Assembly (NCBI GenBank): GCA_907163375.1
Contig: CAJQUW010006316.1
Coordinates: 186,001 to 250,000, forward strand
Reading direction: 5' to 3'
Source of the DNA: Prostheceraeus crozeri
Lineage: Eukaryota; Platyhelminthes; Polycladida; Euryleptidae
DNA: 64,000 nt
Made by a program: the position numbers and the translations under genes. Below the pieces are notes generated by a model that saw only the letters and a program-made list of their open reading frames with translations, ran no database searches and had not been told where the DNA came from. Positions 47,157 through 59,994 of this stretch are shown in pieces (the first letter of the stretch is position 1; each line of letters begins with the position of its first letter).

Positions 47157-48740
47157 GGTTGACAGTGAGAAGTATGAAGGCTACTCCACCCCTAGCTTTC
47201 TAGCATGGATTCGTGCTTAGGAAGGAAAGAGAAGTTGGCAGAATTACTGTGTAATGAGATGGCTACTTCTAAGCAAAGTTTTGCAAATGTGGAACTATTC
47301 GACCTCCGATGAAGAAGGTTCTGCGAGCACAGACCAAAAAGATAATTCGTACTAAAACAATAACAGTATTGCAGAAATCTTCAACCATGTCAGCGTAGTA
47401 CTTACTTTTGTTAACTCGATAAGAGTAGAGTTTTCATGTGCTTTAGTGAACTTTCTTTCAACCTCGTGTTGATCCGACAAGCCTCGGTAATGACCTTCGC
47501 GAAACGATGATTGTCTTGTTAATGACATGGTTTGGCAGAGGTAGTAATTGGCTTGTCAGAATTGGCACGAAGTGGGTGTTCCTTCCACGCACTTTTAACA
47601 CTTGGCGAGAGAAGATCTTTGTTTGTTAACTGGGACGCGTATTGGCAAACTCCGTCTCTCCTGAATTTCACACATCATTGCTCACGCTCCTGTTGGGCGT
47701 CAGGATCAGTGGAGCAATCTCCCATCAGAGGCGACTGTGTCGCTCATCATTCTGGTTTCTTCATGCGTGCTTCAAGGTAAGGTTGGGTGTGGTACGTCGG
47801 CTTGGCATTCACGCTCAACAGATGCGATTACTGAAGAGAAAACTGGTTCAGGTCGTCCTTTGGCGACGAGGCAATGAAAAAGCGACCAGCAATGAGAAGG
47901 AGAGGTAAAAATGTTGCCTGAGTGGACTACCTCGCATGGGAACTTGACCTGTAGACTGACGGAGTACATCCTCTGGTCTTTCTGCTGATGGACACAGAAT
48001 CAAAGTCAATTAATTTGGCCGCGGCTTGCGTACTGAACGTCGAAAGTGAAGACTGTAATTGTTCAGTACACAGTCTGCCGCTCAATGAGGTTGACCCCCG
48101 AGTGAGGAAGACATGTCAATCTGGCGGTTCCCAAGGCAACAAGGAGACAGAGATCTGCACTGACCAAGTCTTTGCTGTACCGAGTTACCGAGAGCACCAA
48201 CTGACGACCGATCGGAGAAAAGGAAGTTGTAAAGCACCGACCGAATATGACATTTTAAGGAGTCAAGCAAGGAGAATCTCATGAATCCTTGAGATTGTCA
48301 GCAGAAAGAGAGAGAGAGAGAGCCTGGCAATTCTGAGATCAGAAATGAGTACATCGATGCGTCACGAAGAAAGTTTTTGGAAGTTTCCGCAATATCACAC
48401 CATCATGCGATATATGAATGAAAAAATGCAAAAAAGTAGAGTACAATTATTGCCATAACCGATTAACTTTACAGATGTATTTCTGCTGTGTATCTGCTGA
48501 TCATCAGCGAATGAATGTGCAATTTCAACCTCAGCCAGACCCGTTAAAACAGAGTCAATGGTAGGTAGCAAGCAAATCATAGCAAAGGTAGTGGACATCA
48601 AGTATTCTACTAACAACGCTGAGCGCTTGGTCGAAAGTGATTTTATAACAGTCGTTTACATGAAATGCACTGATGCTAGTTACGAACAGTGTGGAAAAGA
48701 AGAGCCAAGCTACTCAAGTTGCCTCACTTCTCCAGTTTAG
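47157..48740. other. Unassigned sequence
   Basis: No gene recognised. A (GA)n run lies at 48306-48322. The sequence just before 48741 (TTGCCTCACTTCTCCAGTTTAG) looks like a splice acceptor and is discussed with the next entry. Confidence 0.35.
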
Positions 48741-49056
48741 AAGAGACGACTCATATGTATATGATATTAACGAACAAAAAATAAAGAACAACATCAGACA
48801 CAATTTATATTACACAGGTTTATGTTCTGTATTGTCAATTCATTGGGCAGCAGGTCTGAGAGATAATGCAGGAGGTCACTCTACCACAAAGGCTGTAAAA
48901 CAGAATAACTTCTCTGTAAGGGTCAGTGTGATCAAACTCCAGAATCAACTTATTCAGAGAAATGATGAGGTGGGAAGAAATCTTGTTGAGGGACCTCTTG
49001 AGATATCAGTGGTTTCACTAATAGAAAAATTGCAACCTAAGGATACACTGATGGAG
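48741..49056 (+). CDS. Possible internal exon, function unknown
   Basis: A 316-bp open stretch is bounded by a pyrimidine-rich acceptor ending TTTAG at 48740 and a good donor, GATGGAG followed by GTAAGA, at 49057. In the open frame it would encode about 105 residues, including NNIRHNLYYTGLCSVLSIHW and LEISVVSLIEKLQPKDTLME. I recognise no domain. A SINE lies 23 bp beyond the donor on the opposite strand, so the piece would sit next to a retroposon in the following intron. Splice-site matches of this quality also arise by chance, so confidence is low. Confidence 0.2.
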
Positions 49057-49079
49057 GTAAGACTTTTTTTTACGCTTTT

Positions 49080-49260
49080 ACGTCACTACTCCCCATACTT
49101 GGGGCTTGGACGGTGCTGACATAGTCAGACTTATCGAGCGTTGTAGTACTTTTAGTCTGGATGCCCTTCCTGCCGACTTCCAATGACACCCTCGGGGCTC
49201 GACCTCTGGACCAAAACATCTCTAGGCCAAGCACTTAACCACTGTGCCACGGAGACCACT
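49080..49260 (-). mobile_element. tRNA-derived SINE, family 1, full-length, reverse orientation
   Basis: Read on the minus strand it starts GGTCTCCGTGGCACAGTGG (A-box region), continues AGAGGTCGAGCCCC (B-box region) and GGCAGGAAGGGCATCC, and ends with GACTATGTCAGCACCGTCC and GGGGAGTAGTGACG. It is the copy closest to an apparent consensus and gives the clearest match between the SINE tail and the 45-bp minisatellite. Confidence 0.92.
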
Positions 49261-50022
49261 GAAGGTAAGACTGCCTTTCCTAAAACTATCATCAACGAAC
49301 ACCGTAGAAATTGAGCGTTTTAATCAGTTTGATATCTTTTAATCTCTATCTATTTCTATGTCAGTTCATAGAACTCTTCAGTACAAGTTTCACAGCGGAT
49401 CGGCGGCGGCAGACAGCTGACACATCAGACAGAGAAGTTCGATAGATAATGAAGAGAAGGAGGTGGCTGGATGATCCAGCTTGTGGGAGCCGCCATCCTT
49501 GTCTGTACTTCGTCTGCAGATTGAGCCCGAGATTGATGATGTTGTGTCCTCGAGGTCACGCCTTCAATATCTTTGCAATCAACCGACGTGAGAATGTCGG
49601 GTATTTTTAGTCATTGGGAAAAGGGCAGACAGTTAGTGAGTCTGGGAACTCGAAATGCTTCAACTTGTGTCACTGCAGAGAAGAGACCGCCTCTTGTCTT
49701 CTGTAACAGCAGTTTCGACGCCGAAAAGAGTGTTCGTGACAACTTTCCTGTTCAAACTTCACTGCAGTTGCAGAGAGAGGACTGATAGAGACGGATTTCT
49801 GTTTTTGCCAGAATGCTCAGAAAACACTTGACCTAATCCTTATAAGTTGGAACGCGAAGAGGCTCATGCTGAGCGACGAGTGCATTGATGTAACCGCGTG
49901 ATGGAGGTGAGCCAAAGAACGCAGAGAGGTAAAGAAAAATGCAAGAATGAATTATGAGGGCATGTGAAGGGAAATATCGAACATATGTATGAAAGGAAGA
50001 AATTTAATGCATTACACCTCTA
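49261..50022. other. Unassigned sequence
   Basis: No gene recognised between the SINE and the 61-bp array. Confidence 0.35.
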
Positions 50023-50545
50023 GATAAATGTCCTCATCACCATCTCAGGGTCACGCGTGCGAAGCTGACTGCGTGGTGAAGAGGATAAATGTCCTGCCCA
50101 ACCATCTCAGGGTCACGCGGGCGAAGCTGACTACGTGGTGAAGAGGATAAATGTCCTCATCACCATCTCAGGGTCACGCGGGCGAAGCTGACTGCGTGGT
50201 GAAGAGGATAAATGTCCTCATCACCATCTCAGGGTCACGCGGGTGAAGCTGACAGCGTGGTGAAGAGGATAAATGTCCTGCCCAACCATCTCAGGGTCAA
50301 GCGGGCGAAGCTGACTGCGTGGTGAAGAGGATAAATGTCCTCATCACCATCTCAGGGTCACGCGGGCGAAGCTGACTGCGTGGTGAAGAGGATAAATGTC
50401 CTCATCACCATCTCAGGGTCACGCGGGTGAAGCTGACAGCGTGGTGAAGAGGATAAATGTCCTCATCACCATCTCAGGGTCACGCGTGCGAAGCTGAATA
50501 CGTGGTGCAGAGGATAAATGTCCTGCCTAACTATATCTCAGGAGT
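50023..50545. repeat. 61-bp minisatellite, about 8.5 units, with a three-unit higher-order pattern
   Basis: GATAAATGTCC recurs every 61 bp from 50023. Units fall into three types: B (CTGCCCAACC), A (CTCATCACC with GGGCGAAGC) and A' (CTCATCACC with GGGTGAAGCTGACAGC). The order is A, B, A, A', B, A, A', A-variant, B-variant, so the 183-bp block B-A-A' is duplicated. It has no relation to the SINE-derived arrays. Confidence 0.95.
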
Positions 50546-53190
50546 ATTTTCTACATGCATTGAGCTGTTGGGCTTCGGAGAATTTGACACACATTCGGAG
50601 GGTTACTTATCAATCACATTAAGCTGAATGATGCCAAAACAGTCACATCTGCGAGAAGTTTAATACGAGCACTGAAACACCGAGAATGACATCTTGTCAA
50701 ACTACGAATTGCACCAGTTTGAGGAGAATGATAACAAGTTCAAAGATGGTAAGAAAGATTCTCATATGCTGATCGGCTGAGAGCAATATTTAGCAGTGAC
50801 AACAATGAAACATTTGGACATTCAGTTCACCGAAACCATTTAGTTTTGATAATCATTGCCCAGAATACGATCACACAATAAAGTGATCACCACCTGAGTA
50901 GAGACTTGATGTTTTCTATCTCAAAATCACGTTTGATTATTGATCTTTCTGCGCTCCTATTATCTCCTACTCGGATTGAGATAGCAAATTCATCATCTAA
51001 TGAAGAGAGGTCACTGTCATGGCTGGAAGTACAATAGAGAGCAGATCTCAATGAAACAACCCACAGGTCAAGTGACTGTTGACCTTGTGTCAACAACTTC
51101 ATCTCAGATTTATCATTCATAGAGAAAGAATCCATTCTGATCATCAGAGCACGTAACATTTTAATGTCAAGGTCCTCACTGTCTGATTTGGTGCAAAATC
51201 GGAACTGGATGTGAATTCTGAAGAAAATATGTAGCAATAGAATGTTGTCCAGGGGCTGGAAAAATTAATTGCTTTGATTAGTTGCCAATTATCCCGATTA
51301 GTTACAGCTATTTACAAGTCAAAATAGCGATTTATTGAGCGATTATTAAAAGCTATACACTGTCATACATAGGTCTACACAGTCTCGATGACAGTATTCT
51401 GCATGCCGACTCGTATTTAAAATGGAGAAAAGTTTGATTAGGGCCTCATGCGGAGCTTGCTCTCAATAATCTACAGCGTTCAATTAAACTTTAATTCATA
51501 AATCTCCCACTAAACATTCATTTTTCATATATTCTAATAGTTTAAGATAAATTCAATTTCAAATTATGGTAATCGTAGTGAAACACATCCTATAGCGATG
51601 GTCAGTGGGGAAGTGTTTCAGTGCCTGAACCGGAACATATTGCGCTAGTAGAATAGAGGAGAATATAAATATTTATCATTAGTCATTGCTTAATATTGTT
51701 CTCAATGAATTCACATGCTTTGTCATGCAGAATAGTTCAACGAACTTAGTGATGCAGAAAATGCACATGATAACAGACAAATTCTACTTCTGTATGTTTT
51801 TAAATTCACCTTCGTAGACCAATGTGTTATGGATATAACGTTCTAAGCATTTATCAATCAAGTGTCAATCATGCTATCATTCTGTGGAGATTTGGCAATG
51901 ATATATATAATTGCTATTAATTGATAGTTGGTGAAACAGGAGACTAATGAAATTGCGATCAGTTTTTCCCAGCCTTGATTGAGACAACACATTTTTGCGG
52001 ATTTCTTCAACTTCAATATCGGGCACAATCCAATGAGAGGTCGAGTCGAACATAAACTCAGCACAGACACGTACGATGAAGAGATCAATCTTTTCGTGCA
52101 GTGAAATCTAGATCCTAGAATTCGATTTCATCTTGTCACCTTGCTACACTCTTCATGCTATCCTCTGCATCGGTTGAGAACCGGACAGCCACTCGGCTGG
52201 ACAACCGCTTTGAATGAGTGTAGAGAGAATGATCTGAAACTTAATTGCATGCACTGTTAAATGATGAACTAGCACAATATATTAGCAACGATGTGCAGAA
52301 GTTTTCAGCAAGAAACGTGAAAGACGTTGATCGGCTTGCAAAAATGGAAGGCTAACAATAGTATTATAAGCTAGAATCATTCGTGTGATGCTTTGAAGGA
52401 CCATTTTTTAATAGTCTGAGATGCAAATTGATAGACGTATTTCTTGCACACTTATTTCTGGCTGGAACTAACTTTAATAAATTAGCGGACGTTCGCAGCA
52501 TCTGTAACACAAGTTGTGTGGTTCTAGAACCGCTAACAACAGATATAAGTTGACTTGACATTGAAGACTTTCATGTAATCGAACGGAACAAAATTCAGCG
52601 TGACTGTTGTGCTGGACAGAATAGACGAAGTGACTTTCAAATGGATGAGAAGGGTAAAAATTGTAATAGGTTGTAAATTGAAGATATCATTTTCAATTTG
52701 CCAATAACCCTCAGGGCAATGTGTTCGAGTCAATGAACAAGGTTAAGAACTTCCATATAAAAGCAAGACAATACCTCCCAATACACCAAAACATCGGGAA
52801 CAAGTAAATTAAGAATATCCCTTCAATGTGAGAATCATTTCTTTTCAAATCTTTGAAGCATTACTAGAATGCTCCTTACATTTTCATATGAAAGTCAAGA
52901 AAGAAATATTTGTCGGTTTGATTCATAATCCAGCTTCAATATTTACCACGGTCAAGATCTGTAAATATCAATAAAAATGGAAAAGAAAGATCTGTAAGCA
53001 CCGGCGTATCCTGACCGTCAAATTCAGTGCAATGGTTCACATTCTTTGAAAGAAATGACATCTTTCATATCGTAATTATTATAAATGTTTCATAAATTTG
53101 CTTTATGACACTAGCTATGATAAGTCAACGAAGGCAAGTATTATAATCAACGTTTTGCAGCGCAGTATTCATTGTGTCTTTCAATGCTGA
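50546..53190. other. Unassigned AT-rich sequence
   Basis: No gene recognised. The minus-strand frame at 50887-51237 (116 codons) and small frames at 51858-52733 have no identifiable domain. Confidence 0.35.
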
Positions 53191-53196
53191 AATATT

Positions 53197-53357
53197 GAAC
53201 CGCAATATACCGATTTAGCATATTGCGGTCAAATCATGGATTACCTTAACACAATGATATTACAATTCAGATCTCAGAACCGCAAGATGCTATGGCCTCG
53301 AGCATGACGGCCCCAACCTTACAGCATATTACGGTTCATATATATGAACTGTAATAT
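53197..53357. repeat. Cluster of inverted copies of an AACCGCAATATGCT-like motif
   Basis: The motif occurs about five times in alternating orientation. ACCGCAATAT (53199-53208) pairs with ATATTGCGGT (53220-53229). GAACCGCAAGATGCT (53278-53292) faces AGCATATTACGGTTC (53323-53337). ATATTACGGTTCATAT then forms an almost perfect 32-bp palindrome through 53357. This could be the ends of a small MITE or a foldback element; no target duplication is clear. Confidence 0.65.
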
Positions 53358-56300
53358 TACATTATCAATCTCTGTGTACTCAAAGCTATCTCAAATAAAT
53401 TGCGTTTGTAATCATTTAAAAAACGGAACTTCAGGACATGACGCAAAGAAGATGACTTTTTGAAGTTCGATTGAATCGGTTCGGCCTTAGTGGGACAGCA
53501 ATTAATGCAATTATCATGCAGTACACTGAGTGAACCATATACAAGTTCTATGTAGGTACTTTACGTGTTGAGTCACCAACAAAACTGATATTCAACAAAT
53601 GCGCAAATATCTGATTCTGAAAAGTTGAGTTTGCAATCGTACAGGCTACTTTTGTTTCATTTGGTTGATTAAATTGCAAAACTCCGACTGTGTCTTCTTC
53701 TGGTATGATCATAGAGCAGATAAGAACAGAATGAAAGCTGTCGCCAATTAACTTGTTAGAATCAGAAGATATAACTTGCGAATAGTAGTCACACTGGCGC
53801 TTCAAGAAATGAAAAAGGTCAAATTGAGTCCTCAAAGTTCTATTTCTTTATACTTAGAAAAGTTTCCTTTCGTTACTGATATCGTTCACGTCAATTCGTA
53901 CTTATGCTTGGGTGTAAGAAAATGTTAGACTCAGGAAAACCACACATGACAGGACAAAAAATTAAGGCTTATCTGATCATTGTTGCGTTTCTAACTTTTG
54001 AGTAACCAAGAAAGGTAAACACATTGAATGAATTCGTAAATGAATATCTTATTTGCTAAAACTCAAAAGATAAGAATGATAATTATTTACCCAACGGATC
54101 AGTTCTATATCTAAAAGTGAATTGTCACTGACACGGTGCTAAAAGTTTGATCAAGTCTTTCCACCGATTAAATTCTCTGTAAATATATAAAAGCAAATGG
54201 TCATAATTCTAACCAATGATCAATTATTATTTAAAAGCACTCTTTGAAGCCAAATAGAACAATCTTTTCATTTTCTCCTTGATTGTGACGGCCTGATAAC
54301 CACAATATAACTAAAATTCACTTTACTACAATTTGAATATTGTTGTTTTGCATGTTTATATATTGTCAAGTTTGTCTCAGGACTCAGTTCGTCGATGAGG
54401 TGAATATTTTGATCACGTGCCCCCTAAATGCAGAATTTCCTTAGTTGTCCGATTTCCATCGAGAGAGAGGCTTCATATGACCAATATCTTCTGACAGCAC
54501 ACAAGAGGACTTTCAACGTGTCTTTATTTTGGCATGACGAATGTACATCATCGCATCGAAGGTTCACAATCGACGAAATGATATCATCATCAAGCAGTAG
54601 AACTTATGTCTGAAGAACATTTCCTTGATGACTTCGTTGTCACAGCCTATAACGTATTATGCATACAAATTTTATTTATTATCTTTTCATTAAATTGTTC
54701 TCCTCTTGTTACTTTTATTCTTACTTAGCAATATTAATAGTTGATATCAAAATTCAGTGAATTTTCAGTAACATGAATATCTGGAAATATCAATGCGTGA
54801 AGAGAAATACCCACAGAATTAGACAGGTCGTCTCTTCTTCCGTTTGACTAGAAGAGAAGCATTGGAACATGCAACGTTATTGAAATGGCACAATCTCCTG
54901 ACTAAATACCATAGCAATCGAACAATGAGCTTTCGTTGAGTCAGTTCATTAAACACGCCAAATTGTGCAAGGGTTTCAGTGGACTTATCGACCGGACACA
55001 CAGCATCACGCACAGATCGATTCACAGTCGACAGAGAGTTTTTTGTGAAGTTTTATTGTCGTAACGTTTTTTTTTTTTATAATAATCGCAGGGCCCAACC
55101 AACATCGCAGAAAAAACTTTATCGAGAATGATCTGAATTCTTCGAATCTGAGGAATCGTGGCGATCGAGCATTTTGAAGGTGGAGCAAGAGCCAACAATC
55201 GAAGCGACGCACGACTTTTTTCTATCACTGCAATTTCTTAATTTTTCTTTTTATTAAGTTCAGTTCCTGCATGTTTTTTCTGTTTTGAATGCATTTTGCT
55301 CTTTGCATAAAGTGATACGATTAAACAATCTAATTCTGTGGAAATACCGCAGCAGGCTGGCTAACGAATAAAGCGACTACGAGCAAAATAGAATAGATAT
55401 AGAAGACTTATTCGCTACTATTGACAGTAATGGTAGATGCATCTGTAGAAAGCTATCACCATGCTTCATGCTCATTTGCTAACTGTTTCATCGCCGGCCG
55501 TCCAGTTATAACATTCCTCTGCTGCAAGATAGTTTCATTTAGAGCCGTAGTCTGCATCAAAGCGCTTCTGAAATTCCCCCATTTTTTAATACATTTCATA
55601 TTATGCTACAAATACTATCTACCAGCGTTTTCACTGACACTCAAGTCCTTGCACATCAAATCACATCGCTATCACAATATGAACGATTTTGTGAATATCA
55701 AAAGCTTAGAAGAGAAATCTGCAATGATGACACCCAGCTATGGTCCATACTTCAGTACAGCGAGCGGTGGGTGACAATGCACAGAAAGACTGAATCATGT
55801 GTGAGAGAAGTTTACAAGTGATTCGCTGCAGAACGCTTCTTTCGCAATGTTGACCACGCGACGGGAGATCATGACAAAGTGAAGGAAAACAGCTAACTCT
55901 TCAATCCTATTAGGCCGAATTTCTGCTATTTTAGAAAGATGAAGTATATTTATGAAATAATTGAAATTCGAATAAAAAAGAATAAGGGAGTCTGCCTCTT
56001 GATATCCAATATTACAAGCCTCACAACAAAGAAGTCGGATGGTCATTTGAATACAAGGAAATGATGCGTATTACAACCCCTTCTCAGCATATAATCGAAG
56101 AACGGTTTTGTTGAAATATTGCACCCTCCTTTTACTATTTTGCGCAATCCTCGAATTTTCCAAGATGAGCAAATTCAAGCATGAGAAAATGGCAACAAGA
56201 AGGAAGTTATGAAAGACGAAGACAGTGGATCGCCTGACTTTTCAAGTGCATTACAATAAATTTAAGCATGTTTCATTCCCATTATGAGACTCCATTTTTC

Positions 56301-57917
56301 AAAGTAGTACTTTATTTCTAGACAAAATTATTTAATTCATCACAGAAATTAGTGGTGCAATGCTTGAAATATATCTAGGACTGTGAAATTATAGTTGCCG
56401 GAGATCACAGATATTTATCATATTACGAATTACAAATTATGAATATATCTAGCATAAATTTAACTTCATTTTCTTCATCGATGCTTTATTTTCTAAGAGT
56501 AAATATAGGACTGCTTTGAAAAATGGCAAGCATTATTTAAATCAGACAGAGTATTTTATTCTCATACCTTAAAAAAAATTAAAGTTTATCAAAAATATAT
56601 AATAAAAAATTTATCCTGTTGAAGTACTAGAAATAAGCACTCTATCTAATGCGTAATGTAGATAAAAGATACCACAAATTTGTTACAAAGGATACTAAAT
56701 TGACAACTTCTCAACGCATCATTAAAAAGAAAAGGACGTGAATTTTGAAATCTACAACTTCTCCTACATGAAGTTCAGCAGGTTTAATACAAATTCTCTC
56801 AGTATTCCCATGTTTGCAGTTTCCACTGATTTAATTCGAATTTCTGCATTTCTCATTTACAAGACAGTGGACAGTCCTGCCGTGTGCAAGTCCAACACAG
56901 AACTGTAAGAAAATGACTTAAATCAGCGGATGATGTTGCCCTTCGGTCAATCCTTCTTATTTGCCCTCAACATTGGAGATTCGCTAGCTCTGTTTGTCTT
57001 GCTCAATCCTAGTCGTCACCAGGTATTTGTAGTTCGTGATGTTCGGCTGACAATAATCCTTACATCTCAACCTAAAAAGTCAAACGGTTTGTTTTGAGAT
57101 TTGATCCTGAGGGAATCAATTGAGTTTGTCGATAATTCATGTCGGGCGAAGGCGGGGCAAACTCAGAATTTTATTTGTTTTCAAGTTTGTGGAAACAGAT
57201 CTAACGTTTTGTACATCGCTTCCAAATTAGCTTCATCGACGACATAGTAACCTTGTTCCTCTTTTTCATGAGGCAGACATAATGCCAAGTTTAGTTTTTG
57301 TTCAGCAATAGAAAAATGATAATAGCACTGTTAATTGAGGCTTAGAAAGGAAGTACCCTTGTGTTGGCCGACATGATTGAAACAATTTCGATTACCGCGG
57401 CTCGTATGTATCAGCATTAGCGCGTTAACACGTCTGTCCACTTCTGATATCGGCGATTGCGTCTGTCCTTCTTTTTGTGCCCTTATCCTGCGAGTTTTCT
57501 TTTCGCGTCGTTAGCGCTAGGCGATGCTTTTTTAATTACCTTTTTTGTGGCCGCTATGAAATCATTTTTTCCGTTACTTTTGAGGCTTCCAGTTTTTTAG
57601 TTAGAGGAATTTGGAATTGGTGTGGGAACGTGGTTTGAATTGCATTGAACAGTTTTCACACGATCACTTGGAGACTTGTAATTAAAAAATAGAGGAAACT
57701 TGTCTCTCTCCGAGAAAATGCCCAACATTCCAGACAAGACAACGACAGTTATAGAAACTGGTGAATTATATGCGATATGGCACTGGGAATGTCTTTCCGG
57801 ATCCTTACAAGTGTGAGCATTCGGAACCACGTGATTTCCAACTCAATTGAGGTGAGAATTAATTTAGCACTCTGTCACCTTTCCATAATTCACCAACAAA
57901 CAATTAATTTTATTGTC
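53358..57917. other. Long unassigned AT-rich stretch
   Basis: About 4.5 kb without a recognisable gene. Minus-strand frames at 53548-53835 and 55795-56046 are free of stops and end near GTAAA donor-like words, but neither has a family signature. Confidence 0.35.
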
Positions 57918-58568
57918 TCCGTACATGTAGATATCTGGCGCCTTATTTGACCTGTAAAGCAGATTACTGCCCGCGCGAGAGATAATATTTGCTCCAATGA
58001 ACGGGAAAGAGCGCTAACTATGCCAATTGTGACTGCCCTTGTCCTCTTCTATCATAGACTAGATCTGTGAGTAGATACATGCACGATTTGTAAGGCTAAA
58101 TTTTTTATTAAAATACTCTTAGACATGTCAATCACAATCTGTCCTTGATCATCATAGCACGTCGTCAAATAAAATCATAGAAATTGATAACAATGAAACC
58201 TCTAGAATGGAAATAACGCTTCATGCGATACACAATAGTGGCACATAAATCGCACGCATTTTCACTTAGATACACTTGTCAACGGCTGTATTATTGGGCT
58301 TGAATCAGTCACATGTGCAATTCTAAGTTTTTTTATTGGTTCTTCATGCCCCAACTTAGTTCCCCCGGATGTGTCAATTTCCATTCTAGTCAACTTCAGA
58401 TAAACAATCTATTTCTATGAATAAAATGCTCTACGCAACACGTGCATGAGATTGCTTCATCATAGCATTCTAACTCGCAAGATCTACATGGTCCTCACCC
58501 TACGGGCTCGGGTATTCAAGATATCTAATTCGTGGAATGCTATTAAGAAGCAATCATGCAGTACACGT
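57918..58568 (+). repeat. Dispersed repeat X, copy 1, interrupted by a MITE
   Basis: It aligns with 59995-60405. Shared blocks in order: GATATCTGGCGCCTTAT, GTAAAGCAGATTACTGCCCG, GAGATAATAT, CAATCACAATCTGTCCTTGA, TCATCATAGCACGTC and ACGTGCATGAGATTGC, ending GTGGAATGCT..AAGAAGCAA. Copy 1 is longer only because of the 244-bp MITE at 58176. No terminal inverted repeat or coding capacity was recognised. Confidence 0.85.
58176..58419 (+). mobile_element. MITE, 244 bp, CATAGAAAT family, intact copy with 8-bp duplication
   Basis: The 13-bp ends CATAGAAATTGAT (58176-58188) and ATCTATTTCTATG (58407-58419) are inverted repeats with one mismatch. They are flanked by exact AATAAAAT duplications (58168-58175 and 58420-58427). 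The 8-bp duplication suggests the hAT superfamily. The paralogous repeat at 60.26 kb lacks the insert and shows the empty site (CAAATAGAATTCTCTACC), which fixes the boundaries independently. It has no coding capacity, so it relies on transposase made elsewhere. Related copies lie at 32.9, 37.1 and 47.0 kb. Confidence 0.92.
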
Positions 58569-59149
58569 AGCTACAATCTGATTACAACTGAATCGGTAAT
58601 TTCTATGTTTTCACAACTGATATGCGCGAATGCTTTGTGTAAGTTTGTTATAATTTCATACATCGGAATTTCGGAGCTGTTGTAAGCAATATTAGGAACA
58701 ATTTGCGGAGTGTGTTTTCTGATGCTGAAAATGCCGAATTGTTTTATTAATCGCAGCGAAGGGAGAAGCATTGTAAATATCTCTCTCATTGCGATAAAAC
58801 GTGGATTTACGAATGACAGTCACGAAGAAAATGACTTTAGCAAGACAGCATTAGTAAGAACGCCACCTTGAACGGACTCTCTCTAACATTTCAGCTGGTC
58901 ATCAAACATCTCGCTTATCACGATAAAACGTGGGTTTATCTAGCGCAGATTTAATTTTATAAAATGGAATTCTGGGATAGATATGAAGTTTCTCATATCG
59001 GACCAACACATGAGAGAATAAGAGAATCAATTCTGTAGCCTGGACATCTGAAATGATATTCAGAACTTGTCTTACTCCGTAGATAAGCATCAGACTCCTC
59101 GATATCTACTCATCGGACACTGCTCTTGCTAAGGTTTGCTCCGTATGAG
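58569..59149. other. Unassigned sequence
   Basis: A phrase ATAAAACGTGG with CTC(T/G)C before it appears twice (58794 and 58922), perhaps an old duplication. No gene recognised. Confidence 0.3.
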
Positions 59150-59275
59150 GTTCGAAGTGATAGCAGAAGTAGGAAACCTCCGTGCATTTCTGTGAACCTC
59201 CCAAAGCGTCCAGACTCGAACCCAAGACTTTGCACACTTCATATCATCAGTGAGGCCGCGGATGCCCCTCTCTTT
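59150..59275 (-). mobile_element. Possible diverged copy of the tRNA-like family 2 element
   Basis: On the minus strand TTGGGTTCGAGTCTGGACGC is followed by TTTGGGAGGTT, resembling the B-box block GGTTCGAGTCTGTCCGCCTT and GGGAGGT of the 46.9-kb copy. Upstream, GCGGCCTCACTGATGATAT is a weak A-box candidate. Confidence 0.4.
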
Positions 59276-59994
59276 GAGTCTTAGATATACAGCCTATCAG
59301 ATATCTATACTGTAAACTTTCTTTCTGAAAACAATTCACTTATAAAAGCTCTTAATCGCTAGAGACATCAAAAGTCGCTACTAATAAAGTCATAGCGCCG
59401 CGTTACCATTTTTGAAGCGGCTAGAATGAATGAGGAGATATTGAATGAATTGATCTCATACAATCCAAGTACAAAACAAGACTGAATCCTTTTACAAACT
59501 CACATCTGATGAAGAAAGGACTGACTGAAGGGCAAAAGGACACACCATCAACTAGCTTGGCCAGTCGGTGCGCGCGCGCGTCCACCAATTCGCCACTTGG
59601 GGTCAAACATGTATCATTCATAGCCTCCGTTCACCGAAAAGAAGTCGGCAGCTTTTTCATCTTCCGCTCTCACACGAGACGACTCAAGAAACACATGCGC
59701 ACAACGTGAACGTGAATAGATGAGAGCGAATGACCAGTCTGTTTCAACTAATTAACTTATTCTCAGCATTCTCAGACTTGACTGATAAAACAAACTATTG
59801 ATAAGACGGTAGGAATTTCTGATCTCAATGAGAACTGAGGTGGACGTGAGCTGACAACTTCTTGATAATTTCATTTCATTATCAATGAAGAAACGAGTAT
59901 TATTATTTATATTTCACAGTGCATTCTCTATGATTATTGCTTCCACAATGAATTTCATGCTTTCCAAAGTGTGCAATAGACCGTCTTCAGTTTT
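59276..59994. other. Unassigned sequence
   Basis: No gene recognised. A short (GC)n run lies at about 59570-59580. Confidence 0.3.
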
